The notes: generated from the sequence alone by a model not told the origin. Shown: positions 32,722 through 44,631, counted from the first letter of the stretch. The stretch: DNA of 64,000 nucleotides from Aphelenchoides besseyi (GCA_024699855.1 JAMPIQ010000001.1:4836001-4900000), one strand, 5' to 3'. Made by a program: numbers and translations.

Positions 32722-35260
32722 TTAGATAGATCGAGTCTTATCGCTTCCACCACCGAGAAACAACGTTTGAACCACCGTGTCGTAGAAATCGGGATAGAAA
32801 TCGCAAGCACGTTGGCAATCGGGAGTGAAATTGGCTTCCAAAAACACTACATCGACTTCCCTTTGATCTTCATCTGAATATAAACAATAAACTTTGAAAA
32901 CATGCTTTCCCTCACCTTTCCATTTCAACACTAAAACAATTGAGTAGAATACGAACGGGATTTCAAGTCTGTTCAACTACTCATGAACTTTTTAGCAAAA
33001 AATAGTCAAAGAAAAGTTTTGAAATGTACCAAAAAGAGGAGTCAAACAACGACTTGAAGCCGTTCATATTCCACTTACTTATGTCGAATCCATATAACGC
33101 ACGGGACTGCAAGTTTGGAGCGATTCCACGCGGTGGCTTATTCCTGAGTATTGTATTAACAAGTGAAGTTGTTGTCTGCTTACTTTGTAACAATTTCAAA
33201 TACGTCTTTGATCAAAGTATCCACTTTCTTCTGCACATCGTCCCACTTGATTTGTGGGTGTAGTTTTTGTAGATGATCAATAAAATCTTCGCAACGAATC
33301 TGAAAGTTACATTTTAATTTTCAAGTACATCTTTCTTACGTTTAACACTTGTTCCTTAGCAGAATAGTTGTGAACAGAGAGATGGGAGAACACATCGTCC
33401 AAAGTTGACATATCGAAATCACTAAAATCATCAATAAAGACGTCAAATTCATTCGCCTCAACTAACCGAATCGCACAACGTGGCCAAAACTTGCTGTAAA
33501 CTTGAACATCAAGCGGATCCACAGAGCGAAGAAAGACGATGTAACGAAGATCAAATTTCACGAAGTTGCCGTTGTCCGGTCGACGGAAAAGAACCGGTTG
33601 CTCGATGTATTTTGATACCAACTGCAAGTTCAAACTTCGAAGAAAGTGATGCTTTCTGATTGTACCTTTGGACCACTTTCACTTAATCTTATAATGCAAT
33701 TCAAATCGTCCGTGATTGTGATGTCCATCGAACGCGCGAGATTCCACGCTTTTACGATCCACGAATTATCCATTCCATGTTGACGTCGCTTTTGATAGTA
33801 AGCAACGAAAGCAGGAAGTTCTTCGTTAAGATTGAACGTAGCAGGAAACCAATTCGGCCAAAACTCCAGTTTCTCGGGATCATACGATGAAATGAACTTC
33901 GGATGTGATTGCAAACAAGCAGCAAACAGATCCTTCACGGTCAAGCACGACTCGTACGGGAATCTAAAGGTGTTGGAATGCAAACTCTATAGAAAGCGAC
34001 TAACTGGTTAACCAAAGCCGTGGGATTGTTTTCGGCTAAACCGGCAAAGTCGTGAAAGTGTTCACGAGTCCAAATGATGTCCGCTTTGTAAATATCATCG
34101 ACAAGTTCGAACGAAATGTTTTTCAAATTCTCGGTCATAAGTCCGTCGTTGGCGTAAATTTTGACCGTATCCAGAATACCTAACGGATCTTTTGCTGGAC
34201 CTTTTTGCGAGGCTTTTGGCAATTTATCTGGAATGCGACCATCCTGAAAATTGAAGTTTAATTACCTTGTCCTCTGATAGTTACCATGAAGTAAGAGTCG
34301 TCTTTAGTGGAAAAAGTGATTGGATGATCGAAGAAGTCACCTCCTTGCCACGGTAACATCAACATTGGCTCCCAATCAGGATGCTTGTGCAACAGTGCAG
34401 CATTAACAAGATAATTTCGAGTCACTTCTGCGTCATCGGGTATGTTTTGAATAGGAAAAAGAATGCTGTAGGCGATGTTTTTGAACGCAAAAAAGAACGG
34501 TGATACGCTAACAGTTGGAGTGTTTGAATGACCGATTCTGATTCCAAACTCATCTGGGATGTACCAAATAGGCATGTCTGTCTCACTAACAACCGATTTT
34601 TTTACTTTCACAGTATAGGTGTTTGCGTACGACCATAATTTGGACAAAATGGTCTTGATGACTCGATCCTCAAGTTCGGCGACCGATGATGGCGCTGTGG
34701 AGTGATCGGAATCAACTTCATTTTCGTTTTTCTTTTTCTCGGATTCAGATTTTGGAGGTTTTCGTTTGGCATCACCGCTTTCCGAACCAATGTAATCGGA
34801 ACCAGCCATCGAATCTGCATCCGTCAAATCGTCTACTTTGACTCCGAATGACTCCAGAAGTCGCTCTTTCAAACGTGGAACTTCTTGCAATGCCAATCGA
34901 GCGGTGGAAGGTCGAAAAGTCCACGCGTGATCAATGAGAAAGATACTAAACAACAGGAAATAATGATAAACAAGTACATAGTCCTTACTTGTTAGGATCA
35001 TTAGCCGAAATTTCTTTGATTGTGCGAACAGCATAACTTTGAGTTTCGCCTTCTTCGTCTTGTTCAACTATAATTTGAAAGGCATCGCCAGCATCAAGAT
35101 CCTACAAATAAACGTTGCCATGAATCCCAGTCAACAAACCGACCTCATCGACCAATTTGCGAAACAGCGAGGGCCAAAAACGTTCAGGAACGGCAGAGGC
35201 CAAAAGCTGCGGTTCGTGAACGTCGAGAAATTGTTCGTACGTAAACTCCGAAGCATCCAT
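32722..35260 (-). CDS. TTLL12-like (tubulin--tyrosine ligase-like 12)
   Basis: TTLL12 combines a SET-like region with a tubulin tyrosine ligase-like domain whose enzymatic activity is debated. The start is ATG 35260 (MDASEFTYEQFLDVHEPQLL), followed by SAVPERFWPSLFRKL, which matches the family N terminus. Then IFLIDHAWTFRPSTARLALQ; an acidic low-complexity insert (SESEKKKNENEVDSDHS) absent from the human protein; MPIWYIPDEFGIRIGHSNTP; and MLPWQGGDFFDHP. The TTL domain has WIVKAWNLARSMDITITDDL, SKYIEQPVLF, KFDLRYIVFLRSV and, at the end, VDVVFLEANFTPDCQRACDF with YPDFYDTVVQTLFLGG. The stop is at 32722. An AG acceptor 30 bp before the ATG would suit cis- or trans-splicing. It is the last gene of a same-strand cluster. 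Confidence 0.92.
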
Positions 35261-35481
35261 CACCACTTTCGAACTTCACATTCAATATTAATACTGAAAG
35301 ATCATTAGAATCGATTTTACTGTCAACAAATAGTACAGCGTTTCAAACGCCAAACGAAAGATCTTTCAACGCTCAGCATAAAAGTCTTTATAACAACAAC
35401 GTTAATCAGCATTCAATGAGAGATACCATATAATAGTCCGTAACAATAACAAAGATGAGTATCAGTAATAGCGAAAGAAGT

Positions 35482-38020
35482 TCAATTTGTCAACAAATTT
35501 CCACGATAAGCTTGACCGCGAGCGATCATCTTCTGCTCGATTGTTTCGTTCAGACCAGCATTCACAATACGAAGATTTTTGATGTAAACAACATCGGGCA
35601 ACTTGTGTGGTGCTTTCATGTAACCCAACGTTTCTTGTATTCTGCCATCACAAGAATAGTTTTGTGTTAATTTGTTAACCTACTTGATGATGTCGACATA
35701 AGTGCAGTTCATAAGTGTGTCAGTTCGAGCTAATTCGGTGAAGTAGTCGCATTGTGCGTTTGTCCAACTGTCAATGTATTCGTCGGGATCCAATTTAGCC
35801 GACACCTTGGGCAGAATCTCGGACAAACAAAACTGAACGCCCATCGGTGGTTGCCTGGCGAATCTTCAACTCAAATTTATGCGAAATATCAAGCCGCTTG
35901 CTTACTTTGAATGAAGACGAAGAATTGTATAGCGCGGAACAATTTGCATTCCACCACAATCAATGAAACGAATCCAACAGTAGTCCTTGACTTGATCGTA
36001 GCTAGTACTCGTATTGAAACCGATCACTTGAACTCGCATATAGTTCAAACGCTCCAAACTATCCGGTACACCGTAGATTCCGTAAATGAAACCACCATCC
36101 TCTCTGATCACTTCCTCATCTCTAAAAATTATTTTTAATTCTCGACCATCAGCCAACAAACTAACATTGAACGTTTCTCCAAAAGATGGCAATTCCCATT
36201 CAAATAGTAAAAACTATTCAATTGATTCTGCCATTCGATGTATTCGTCGTAAAATTTCAACAGACTTTCATAAGGATCGATGTTTTCTTCTCGTTTAACG
36301 AAGTGACCGTAGAAATCGTAAGGAGACTTCTAAATATCAACGACATTCTACGCACTTGTGTTGTCCATTCACTTACTCGATTTCGTGAATTCAATGCAAT
36401 GAGCATGTTGCCATCCTTCGAAATCAACTTCTTCTTCAACAGCATTTCCATATTCAATTGTGGGATTTGATGTGTGTAAGTTTCGCAGTTCTCAATTTCC
36501 AAGTCCCATTTCAAGAGCTGTCGTTTTTCTCGTTGACTTCGCAGGCCCACCGGATCATCTTCGGTACCCGTTTCATCGTCTGGTAAGCCTGCCAAACGCA
36601 TATTCCGATCGTTCTCGTCTTCAATAACATCGGTATCTAAATCTTCAACTGAGCCTTAAACTACGTGGATTTTACCTTCCGGTTCTTCTTCCTGATCTTT
36701 TGGAAATTCGGGAAACTTCAAACGCCATGTCTCGACAATCTCACGTGGATGTGCGGGAATCTGAAAGCCGACAATTAGAACTAACTTTATTGGCAAGCAA
36801 ACTACAAATGTCGGTCTTCCGAATAATGGTTGCTGTGTCGATTCATCGATGTCCCGATTGTGTTCAACTCGTTCACTGAAATAAATACTAATCAAATCGA
36901 CAACACTCGCACGAACCCGACTTTAAGACATTCGGTCACAAACGCTGTTTCTATTTTCATCTCCTTGACTTCGATATTCAACTGAATGTCTTCTTGATTT
37001 GAAGGTTCTAGAAGCGCGTCTTCCTGTGCATTTTCTTTTCGATCCTGTGCTAGTCGTTCGTCGGTTTCGGCCGCATTTTTGTTCGCTTCTTCCGCTTCGA
37101 CCTCTTCGGCATCAACTAATGCTGTTAACTGAACTCGAGTATAACTATTGTACTTGAGCTCAACCATTCGAGAAACCACCGGACGGGCAATGAAACATTT
37201 ATATTTCGAAAGAAGTTGAGTCAACACTTCGCACTGTTTCTCATTCCATTGGTTGGCAATCCAAAATGGCTTTGAAATGGTCACTGAAGAAAAACCAACC
37301 TCAAAGTGATCATCGGCATATGGAAACAGTCCAAACAACGAAACGGGAATTGTTTGCCACGGATGAGACCACAGATCTTTCGGCAGTTCAGCTAAGCATT
37401 CCTAGAAAATTGATTGCTAATACAAAATCTGCAGCAATAGAACTCACTGCGCTCATCCATGCACCATCGCCGTAATCGATGAAGTGCATGTAACACCACG
37501 TGTGTTTGGATCCCAACTGAATTCAATTAAACAATTCGATCGCACTCAGATACCTTTTTCATCTTTTCGAGTAAACGAGCACGCGAATAAACGACATTGG
37601 AGTCGGTGTCAGTAATCGACTGTTTCATCCGTGGAGCTAGATAGTAGAAGTACTGTTTGGGAAGACTCTCCTTAATGACGTGGTTATTTTCATCGTATTG
37701 AACCACTGGTTTCATTTGCGGTCTAAAGCCGGTGATAAGAAGCAAAAACTGTAAACTAACTGTTCATCGACGCCAACATCGAAGTTGTCTGTTTTGTGAT
37801 GAAAAACTTTAAGCCAAATACAACTCGGTGAGACAACGTTTACGACGTGCACTTTTGTATCGCAGTTCAAGAAAACTCGATGGATCGTATCTGCAGCTGC
37901 CGGAACAGAAACCAATTCGAACATTTTTCTTTTCCCACTTTTGACTTGTTTCTTGACACACACTGAGGAGTCTCGCATAGCCCTAGTAGCCGGATGTGGT
38001 CGGTGATCCTCGCTCGTCAT
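35482..38020 (-). CDS. Tudor-domain protein, unidentified subfamily
   Basis: The start is ATG 38020 (MTSEDHRPHPATRAM), preceded by TTTTTAG, a strong acceptor. At least two Tudor-like cores are visible: FLNCDTKVHVVNVVSPSCIW leading to a GDGAWM block near 37.47 kb, and MRVQVIGFNTSTSYDQ with WIRFIDCGGMQIV at about 35.95 kb. Between them lie an acidic linker (VDAEEVEAEEANKNAAETDE) and EDDPVGLRSQREKRQLLKWD. The C terminus reads PDVVYIKNLRIVNAGLNETI and stops at TGA 35482-35484 after GNLLTN. Tudor proteins of this kind bind methylated Arg or Lys in germline RNP granules, which is inferred here. The gene sits 136 bp after a 37-residue membrane peptide gene and 222 bp before TTLL12. Confidence 0.65.
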
Positions 38021-38155
38021 CTCGCCTAAAAATTTTAAATTCAATTCAACGAACTAACACAAAGATATTCATCAGTGGAACGAACAACTTGTAAGCGATC
38101 GAAAGTCAAAATAATACAAACAATTTATCGAGAATCCTGTACAGTTGCAATTAAA

Positions 38156-38269
38156 TTAAGCACAAGAACCCGTAGGGTTATAGTCAAAATAAATTAACGA
38201 GAGAAAACCAAGTCCTAAGCTACATTGTGCCAACAACCAAAGACGCGCACTTTCCAGTCGAGTTTCCAT
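38156..38269 (-). CDS. 37-residue single-pass membrane microprotein
   Basis: ATG 38269 follows TTCTTGCAG and ATCAACGGTGAA, a good acceptor and a short leader. The product starts METRLESARLWLLAQC, with one hydrophobic helix (LWLLAQCSLGLGFLSLIYF) and the tail DYNPTGSCA. An in-frame ATG at 38341 would give 61 residues if the acceptor is not used. It lies between the FBXO7 stop (38384) and the Tudor gene, on the same strand. No family is recognised. Confidence 0.45.
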   Translation of the reverse strand: METRLESARLWLLAQCSLGLGFLSLIYFDYNPTGSCA

Positions 38270-38383
38270 TTCACCGTTGATCTGCAAGAAGCCACAAATG
38301 AAGTCAATTGTTTTTGATTGTTCCAAAAGGATTACAAACATAAAATGACGACTGAATTGATTTAAGCTACCTGACAAATTCGA

Positions 38384-39672
38384 TTAAATGAAACGATTTC
38401 CGCCACCAAACGGATCCCAATTTGGAGGTTGTCGGTGTCCCGGTCCAATTGGTCGCCAATCGGGTTGATTTCTATCCGGAGCATAGGGATTGCGAGGTCT
38501 AACGATTTCGCCACGTTGAAAATTGTCGTCGAAAACATTGGGAGGTTCGGGCAAATGTCTCGGTCGATAGAATCGACGATCCGTCAAAGGATCTTGAGTA
38601 CGTTCGTTTATGCGATCGAAATGTGCTTGACATTGCAAACGAATATTTGCCGCAAAAGCTTCACGATCACTGCGACGGAGATTGCGCATCAGAGTACGTC
38701 GGTAGGCTCCCTTTTCACTTGTATTGATACCGACAGCATTATCTGAAATTGACAAGTTTACTTACGAGTTCACACCTAAATACCGGGATAGAGATTTTTG
38801 AGTGCCTGTTTCCAAAATTGCACGTCAAAAAACTCGCTATTTGACTTCTGGTAAACCAATTTACACGTTTTACGCATCGCAATCACGTCGTCGAATTCCA
38901 TCATCTTGAAAAGTTTGACGGCCAAATCTAACGATCCGGAAAAGAAGGCACGAAGGAATGGATTATCAGCTAAAACAGAATAACTAAAATAAAACCATTT
39001 ACTGACGTCCGAAGATCTTTTCTTTCAACTCCAAAACATAATCCGAGATTTCAGACATCTTTGACTTTTGATCGAAAACAATCTGACCAACATTTTGAGC
39101 CAACTGAGCATTCACAAACACAGAAGCCAATCGAACAGCCGAAATAGAGTTGTTGGTATCGAAGAATGTATTGCATTCAACACGCATTCGCCACGGTTTA
39201 CCGGCACTCTCAAAATGGCCGATTTCTGTTTCGAGCGCGTCTTCGTGAACAACGTAAGATTTCGATTTCTAAACGGGCCGTGGAGAAGCAAATCAGAAAC
39301 TTACAATCAATTGCAGTTTTGACAACTCGGAAGTGAAGATGTCGAACAGACGACTCAAATCGATTGCAGAGTTTGCGGATTCATTTGAAGATTGCATTTG
39401 CAATTCTGCTGTTTGCATTACAATTAGATCGCCGGAAACAACACCGTGAGATTTCAATTGGCTGGCAGGATCATCACTGATGCACTTTTCACCCAAAAAG
39501 AACTGAACGTGGTTTGAACTGAAACACAAAGATCATGAACATAAACATAGAAGTTAACTTACTTGATGATCTTGAACGCGTCAGCCGCAAAGACCTTCAG
39601 ATCATCAATCGTCCAGCCCTCAACGTCCTCAAACACCCGACGTTCGTTTCTGTATTTCACTCGTAAACGCAT
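38384..39672 (-). CDS. FBXO7/nutcracker-like F-box protein
   Basis: FBXO7 is an F-box protein that binds the proteasome regulator PI31 through its FP domain. The start is ATG 39672 (MRLRVKYRNERRVFEDVEGW), a ubiquitin-like fold that ends QLKSHGVVSGDLIVMQTAE, the same place as in FBXO7. The FP-type region follows (WRMRVECNTFFDTNNS; RLFDIFTSELSKLQLIV). The F-box region at about 38.95 kb includes LAVKLFKMMEFDDVIAMRKT. The C terminus is the Pro/Arg-rich tail with PNWDPFGGGNRFI at 38384, as in FBXO7 and PI31. It appears to be the first gene of a four-gene same-strand cluster and is divergent from LTA4H copy 2. Confidence 0.8.
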
Positions 39673-40179
39673 GACCACAAAGTCATCAGTCGAAATGGAC
39701 GTAAAAACAACTCTAACAATTCGTTTTTTGTAAACAACTTGACTCTCTATGTCAACTCGTCTTCTGTCTTCAATTACATCAAATTATATTGTCGGTTACC
39801 ACTCGTTCGCTGGTTGTTTCTCTAATCGAATGCCCAGTTTTTTCCAGTTAAGAAACAAGACATAGATTTACAATTGGGTATTCAGATTACTCGAAAAAGT
39901 GTTCTATAGTTTCTTATCTCTTTCTTCTTATCTTTGCTTCAACTGTCTTTTAAATTGTCAACTTTTTAACGGACCTAGTACGATACAAATTTGGATACAT
40001 CGGATCTTTACGTCTTGTAATGTTCTTGTTACTTGCATTTCGGGTTCCAAAAGTTTCTGCGTTTCCGATATTATTCCGAGCGCTACAAAGGTCCTTCATT
40101 GTTTGTAATGTCAATTCGATTGAATTTTTTTAGATCTTCTGTTACACTTGTTTCCAGTTTTCATTCGACAAGTAGAAAA
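39673..40179. other. Shared promoter region of FBXO7-like and LTA4H-like copy 2
   Basis: 507 bp separate two divergent starts. It is AT-rich, and two AG acceptors (TTTTTTAG at about 40132 and TTTCCAG at about 40157) lie upstream of the ATG at 40180, giving candidate 5' UTR or trans-splice sites. No other feature is seen. Confidence 0.4.
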
Positions 40180-42319
40180 ATGGACCGTGATCCATCGACC
40201 TGTGCGAACTACGACAAACTCACGATCAAGCACATCCATTTGGATTGGAATGTGAACTTCGAAAAAAAGTTGATCGAGGGGAAGACGGTTCTGGACATTG
40301 AAGCAGTTCAAAGCATCGACCACGTGGTACGAAATTAAATGTTTGTAAGCTAATTCTGAGTTTCAGTTATTGGACATTCGCGATGTTGAGGTTTCTGCAG
40401 TGCAATTCAAAGGATCGTCGGTTGAATACAAAATCGAAGACAACGGTGCTCTCGGACAAAAGCTTTTGATTCAACTCGGCAACCAATTGCAGAAAGGAGA
40501 CAAAGAGTGAGTTTATCTTTGACATTTCATTTACTTGTTGGATTCAGAAAACTTCACTTAACATACACAACGAGTAAGAACGGAGCCACGGCATTGCAGT
40601 TCATGGAAAAGGAGCTGACAGCCGACAAGAAAGCACCGTATCTCTACAGCCAATGCCAAGCCATTCACGCCCGTTCGATTGTTCCGTGTATGGACACTCC
40701 GGCAATCAAACAGACCTATTCGGCCGAGGTCTCCGTTCCGAGTGGACTGGTTTGTCTGATGAGTGGATTGGCAGATGGATCGGAGACGCGTGGAGATCGA
40801 ACGCTCTTCCGGTTCAATCAACCGGTCGAGATCCCCAGCTACTTGATTGCCATTGTTGTGGGAGCAATGGAGTCGCGCGATATCAGCACGCGTTGTCGAG
40901 TTTGGGCTGAAGCGTCGGTTGTCGAGAAGGCTCACGACGAGTTTCGAGACACCGAATTGATGGTGCAAGCAGCTGAAGGATTGATGGGCGACTACGAGTG
41001 GCATCGGTAAGCGAAATGGAATGAGGACTGGGTACTCTGGAGCTTTCAGTTACGACCTCGTTGTTCTGCCACCGTCATTTCCATTCGGTTAGTCTGCTTG
41101 TATTTGATTGAATCATCGGGTTTGCAGGCGGAATGGAGAATCCCTGTCTCACATTTGTGACTCCAACGATCATCGCCGGAGATCGTTCGCTGGCGAACGT
41201 TATTGCACACGAAATCGCTCACTCGTACACTGGAAATTTGGTCACGAACGCGAGCTGGGAACATTTCTGGTAAGAGATCTTTGCTGTTGATTGTCATCGT
41301 GAGTTCTCAGGTTGAATGAGGGCTTCACAGTTTTTGTTGAGCGTAAGATTCTTGGTCGATTGTACGGCGAAAAAGAACGAGACTTTGCGAGCCTCACTGG
41401 TTGGGAAGACGAATTACTGAAGTGCATCAATGAAACTTTCTCACCTGTTCATGAATACACGAAGATGATTCCTCGTTTGGGCAACAACGATCCGGATGAT
41501 GCATTCTCTGTTATTCCATACGAAAAAGCAAGTTGACAGAATAATCTTAAACATAAGGGATCAGTTTTAGGGCTCCGCATTTTTGTTGTATTTGGAACAA
41601 CAACTCGGAAGTAAAGAGCGATTTGAAGAGATGTTGAAGGCGTATATCAAGAAGTATCGTCGTCAGTCGATTGTCACGGACGATTGGATCGACTTCTTGA
41701 AGACCTTCTTCGCGGATAAGAGAGAGGTCCTGGACAACGTCGACTTCGGCTCGTGGCTACACAAACCGGGAGTTCCACCGAACAAACCGAAGTAACTTAT
41801 CGAACATGTTTAGTGTTGATTTGTGTTTCAGATACGATCAGAGTCTAGTGGCTGAGTGTGTTCAACTGGCTGAACGTTGGTCTTCCGCTAATTTAGAGTC
41901 GTTGGGTAAAGAAGATGCCGAGCAGTTCCGTAAAATGTCGTCCAGTGAGAAGGTTAAAGTCTTGGATACAATTGAAGCGGTGCGTTATATGTTAATATTT
42001 ACATTTGACTTTTTTCTAGGGTTCACCTTTATCTCATGAGAAAGTTGAATTGCTGGGTAAAGCGTATGGATTGAACGAGAGTGGAAACGCCGAGATTGTG
42101 TCTGCGTTCATTTTTATCGGATTGAAAGCCCAATGGCAGCCAATGATTCCGAAGGCGTTGGAGTTTGTCACTATTGTTGGTCGAATGAAATACGTTCGTC
42201 CAATCTACAAAAAACTATTCAATTGGCCGGAGAGTCGTGAGTTGGCGATTCAAACCTTCGAGAAGAATCGTCCGTTCATGCATCCAATTACCGTGCACAC
42301 AGTTAAAGTTCAGCTATGA
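40180..42319 (+). CDS. Leukotriene A4 hydrolase-like M1 aminopeptidase, copy 2
   Basis: ATG 40180 opens [20 protein letters not shown]. It has the same domain order and catalytic motifs as copy 1: GGMENP, HEIAH and LNEGF (Glu ligand), [23 protein letters not shown]. The first exon and the C-terminal exon ([16 protein letters not shown] to VKVQL, stop at 42319) differ strongly from copy 1, but 40545-41406 and 41568-41937 look identical, introns included. The 161-nt stretch between those tracts is diverged in both copies ([10 protein letters not shown] against [10 protein letters not shown]). The gene is inverted relative to copy 1 and about 17 kb away. Both copies look functional. Confidence 0.9.
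40545..41406 (+). repeat. 862-nt tract identical to 21647-22508 (inverted)
   Basis: Partner of the copy 1 tract. It begins at the CAG acceptor and ends within the exon encoding LTGWE. Confidence 0.8.
41568..41937 (+). repeat. 370-nt tract identical to 21116-21485 (inverted)
   Basis: Partner of the copy 1 tract. It begins at the TAG acceptor before [10 protein letters not shown] and ends at the ATG of QFRKM. Confidence 0.8.
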
Positions 42320-42528
42320 TTCAGTGTACTGGTACTTTTTGTCCTGTTAAAGAATAAATATTTTGGATGATTCAACAGTCAATTTGTAATCTTAGGTTAT
42401 TTAGAAGTCTATGGCTTTAGGCACAGGAAATTTCATTGGACGATGATCAGGTTGATGTCCTTATCGATGTCCGATAAACTTTGTCCATTGAACGAATATC
42501 GTAGGAGTGTGACCTCTCTTATTATTTG

Positions 42529-42647
42529 TCTGCCGCAAGCGACAGACCTCCAAAAATTGGTTGAACTCATAAGCGAGCCCGCGCACGGAAATCTTTAGTA
42601 AAAGGCGAAAGATTTTCTCGTCCGCTGATGCACGGGCTCCAGAGGTT
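42529..42647 (-). ncRNA. U5 spliceosomal snRNA, copy 2
   Basis: On the minus strand this repeats the whole U5 body of copy 1: the CCTCTGG start, the GGAGCCCG stem, the loop I block, the Sm site CAATTTTTGG and the 3' stem CTGTCGC/GCGGCAG. The body is identical in the stretches I compared. Flanking sequence is different except for the ACCCATCAGT element, so this is an independent gene rather than part of a larger duplication. Confidence 0.93.
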
Positions 42648-42696
42648 ACTTGGTGATTGGAGAACTCAAGACAAGAGCTCTTCCACTGTCAAATCG

Positions 42697-42706
42697 ACTG
42701 ATGGGT
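42697..42706 (-). promoter_or_regulatory. Proximal sequence element-like motif of U5 copy 2
   Basis: On the minus strand this reads ACCCATCAGT, 50-59 bp upstream of the inferred U5 start, as in copy 1. Confidence 0.65.
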
Positions 42707-43195
42707 CAGAGCGGAAGCGAGAGAACTGAAAGTCCGCGATCCCTATTTCGTTCTCTCGTTTCACTGCACTGAGCACTCTCTTTCTAATGAGTTGCCGACT
42801 GCTTTGACTAATCAGTAGAATTATGTCAATAGGTAATGTTGTTTATGAACAACTAGTCAGTTAATGAACAGTACCTGGTAGTGGGTTCATCAATCTACAT
42901 CTTGAGGTCTCATTTGTTGACAATCTTTTTCAATGACACTAATGAGGAGTAGAACGCGGTGGGATAACTGGTGGTTTATTTGATTGTTGGATATTTGCAA
43001 ACGTATTGTGAAGAACTATATTTGGGTCGGTTTGAAATGTGACTTGTTTACGGCATTTCAACCAAGTAGTCGGTTGAACTTGCAGAGTAAACAGAATTTG
43101 CATAGAGCGTTCATTTTTGCTCAGAAATCTCATCTGCTCACTATTCGCTTCTCGTTCATCGATCGTGTTCAGTTTGATCGTTCACGACTGTCGAG
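42707..43195. other. Intergenic region upstream of the LEA-like gene
   Basis: It holds the upstream side of U5 copy 2 and the promoter of the LEA-like gene. I see no coding exon or repeat. Confidence 0.4.
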
Positions 43196-44631
43196 ATGCT
43201 TTTGGTTTTTGTTGGGTTTGGTGTTGCAACGGCGATCGCGTACTTGTTTCTTATGCGTGGGAATGAGGACGAGACGGTGAAGAAAGTGAAGGAAAAAGCG
43301 AAGAGTGCCAAGGAGACGGTTGTGAAGAAAGGAAAAGAAGCGAAAGAGAAGGTCATTGAAGTGAAGGATGAGATCAAGGAGAAGGCTGGTGAAGTGAAAG
43401 AGAAAGCGGGCGAAGTCAAAGAAAAGATCAAGGACAAGGCCGAAGATGTCAAAGAACAAGTCGAGAAGAAAAGTGAGGATGTCAAAGAGAAGATGGAAAC
43501 GAAAGCTGAAGATGTGAAGGAGAAGACACAAAATGTCAAGGAAACGGTCAAAGAAAAGGCTCAAGATATCAAGGAAAAAGCTGGTGAACAAGCCGAGAAA
43601 GCAAAAGAGAAAGCGACCGATCAAGTTGGAGCTCCGTTGATGTCGGCAGTTGGAAATGAGGTGAATGAGAGTCGAATGACTATCCACTTTCTACTTCAGG
43701 CCAAGAAGGAAGAGAACCGCGTCCGATTCAAGTCATCACTCTTGGTTTGGGTTCAGAGAACGAGGCTTCGGGTCAAGTTCAAAACACGGTTGTTCCAGTA
43801 AGTTATAAGCATCAGAACTCTATTCATGTCTTTTTAGGTTCCGGATCAACTCACTCAATCCCCATCGAAGGATGTTGCAACCGCTCGTGAGACTTCGGCA
43901 CGCGCTCAAGCCGTCAGTTTTGTTCCAGCAATTCCAACTAATCAGTGTGTTTAGATTGATGATCAAACACCGAGCAAAGACGTTCAAACAGCTCGTGAAC
44001 CGTCTATTCGTGAACCGGCTGCTGGTGGAGCATCGCCGTCGAAGGATGTGGACACTGCTCGTTCGCCGTCTGTCGACATAGAAACTCCAGTTCAACCAGT
44101 GAGTCAGCATCAACTAGTCTCACTAACAGCTTTTAAGCCATCGACTTTGTTGGACAATAAGCCAAGTGAAAACGTTTCGACCGCTCATGCGATCATCAAT
44201 CGTTCTGCTTCTGTGGTCGCCGAAGCCCAGACTGAAGGCAAGAAAGAAGAAGCGGTTCAGAAACGCAAGGAAGAGTCGCTTCGCACCGATGTCACGCAAA
44301 AAGGCGAGCCGTCGTTGCAACTCGATGTCACTCAAAAGCCGTCGGATCCGGTTGTTGCTGAGTGAGTTGAGAACAAAAACCAAACTTGAGATCATATGTT
44401 CAGGAAAGAGGACAAGAAGTCCAGCAAGAGCGATCGCGACAAAAAAAAGAAAAAGCACAAGAAAGGTGAGTTGATGGCTTCACAAGCACACTGACCGTCA
44501 ATATAGGTTCCAAGAAGAGCAATCGTGAATCGGGCGAGAAGAAGAAATCGAAGAAAAAGAAGTCGAAACGCTCGAAGAAGAAGAGCAATGCATCAGCTTC
44601 CAGTGGACCGAACGATCAACCGGCCGTCTAA
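43196..44631 (+). CDS. LEA-like repeat protein with N-terminal membrane anchor
   Basis: The start is ATG 43196. The first 20 residues (MLLVFVGFGVATAIAYLFLM) form a membrane anchor or signal. There follow about 12 copies of an 11-residue-like repeat rich in Lys, Glu, Ala and Val (typical units EVKEKAGEVKE and KAEDVKEK), the group 3 LEA pattern, expected to form an amphipathic helix on drying. Later exons carry a second, looser repeat SPSKDVATARE / SPSKDVDTARS / TPSKDVQTARE, then VTQKGEPSLQL/VTQKPSDP. A Lys/Ser-rich tail (KKKKSKRSKKKSNA) ends at TAA 44629-44631, with AATAAA at 44671. The join after 43660 is uncertain in phase. LEA-like proteins are tied to desiccation tolerance in nematodes; the role here is inferred. 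Confidence 0.6.

Noticed and set aside
31109..42647. A dispersed inverted repeat of about 118 bp interpreted as a transposon
   Set aside because: The repeat is exactly one U5 snRNA with the invariant loop I block and Sm site; the flanks do not match.
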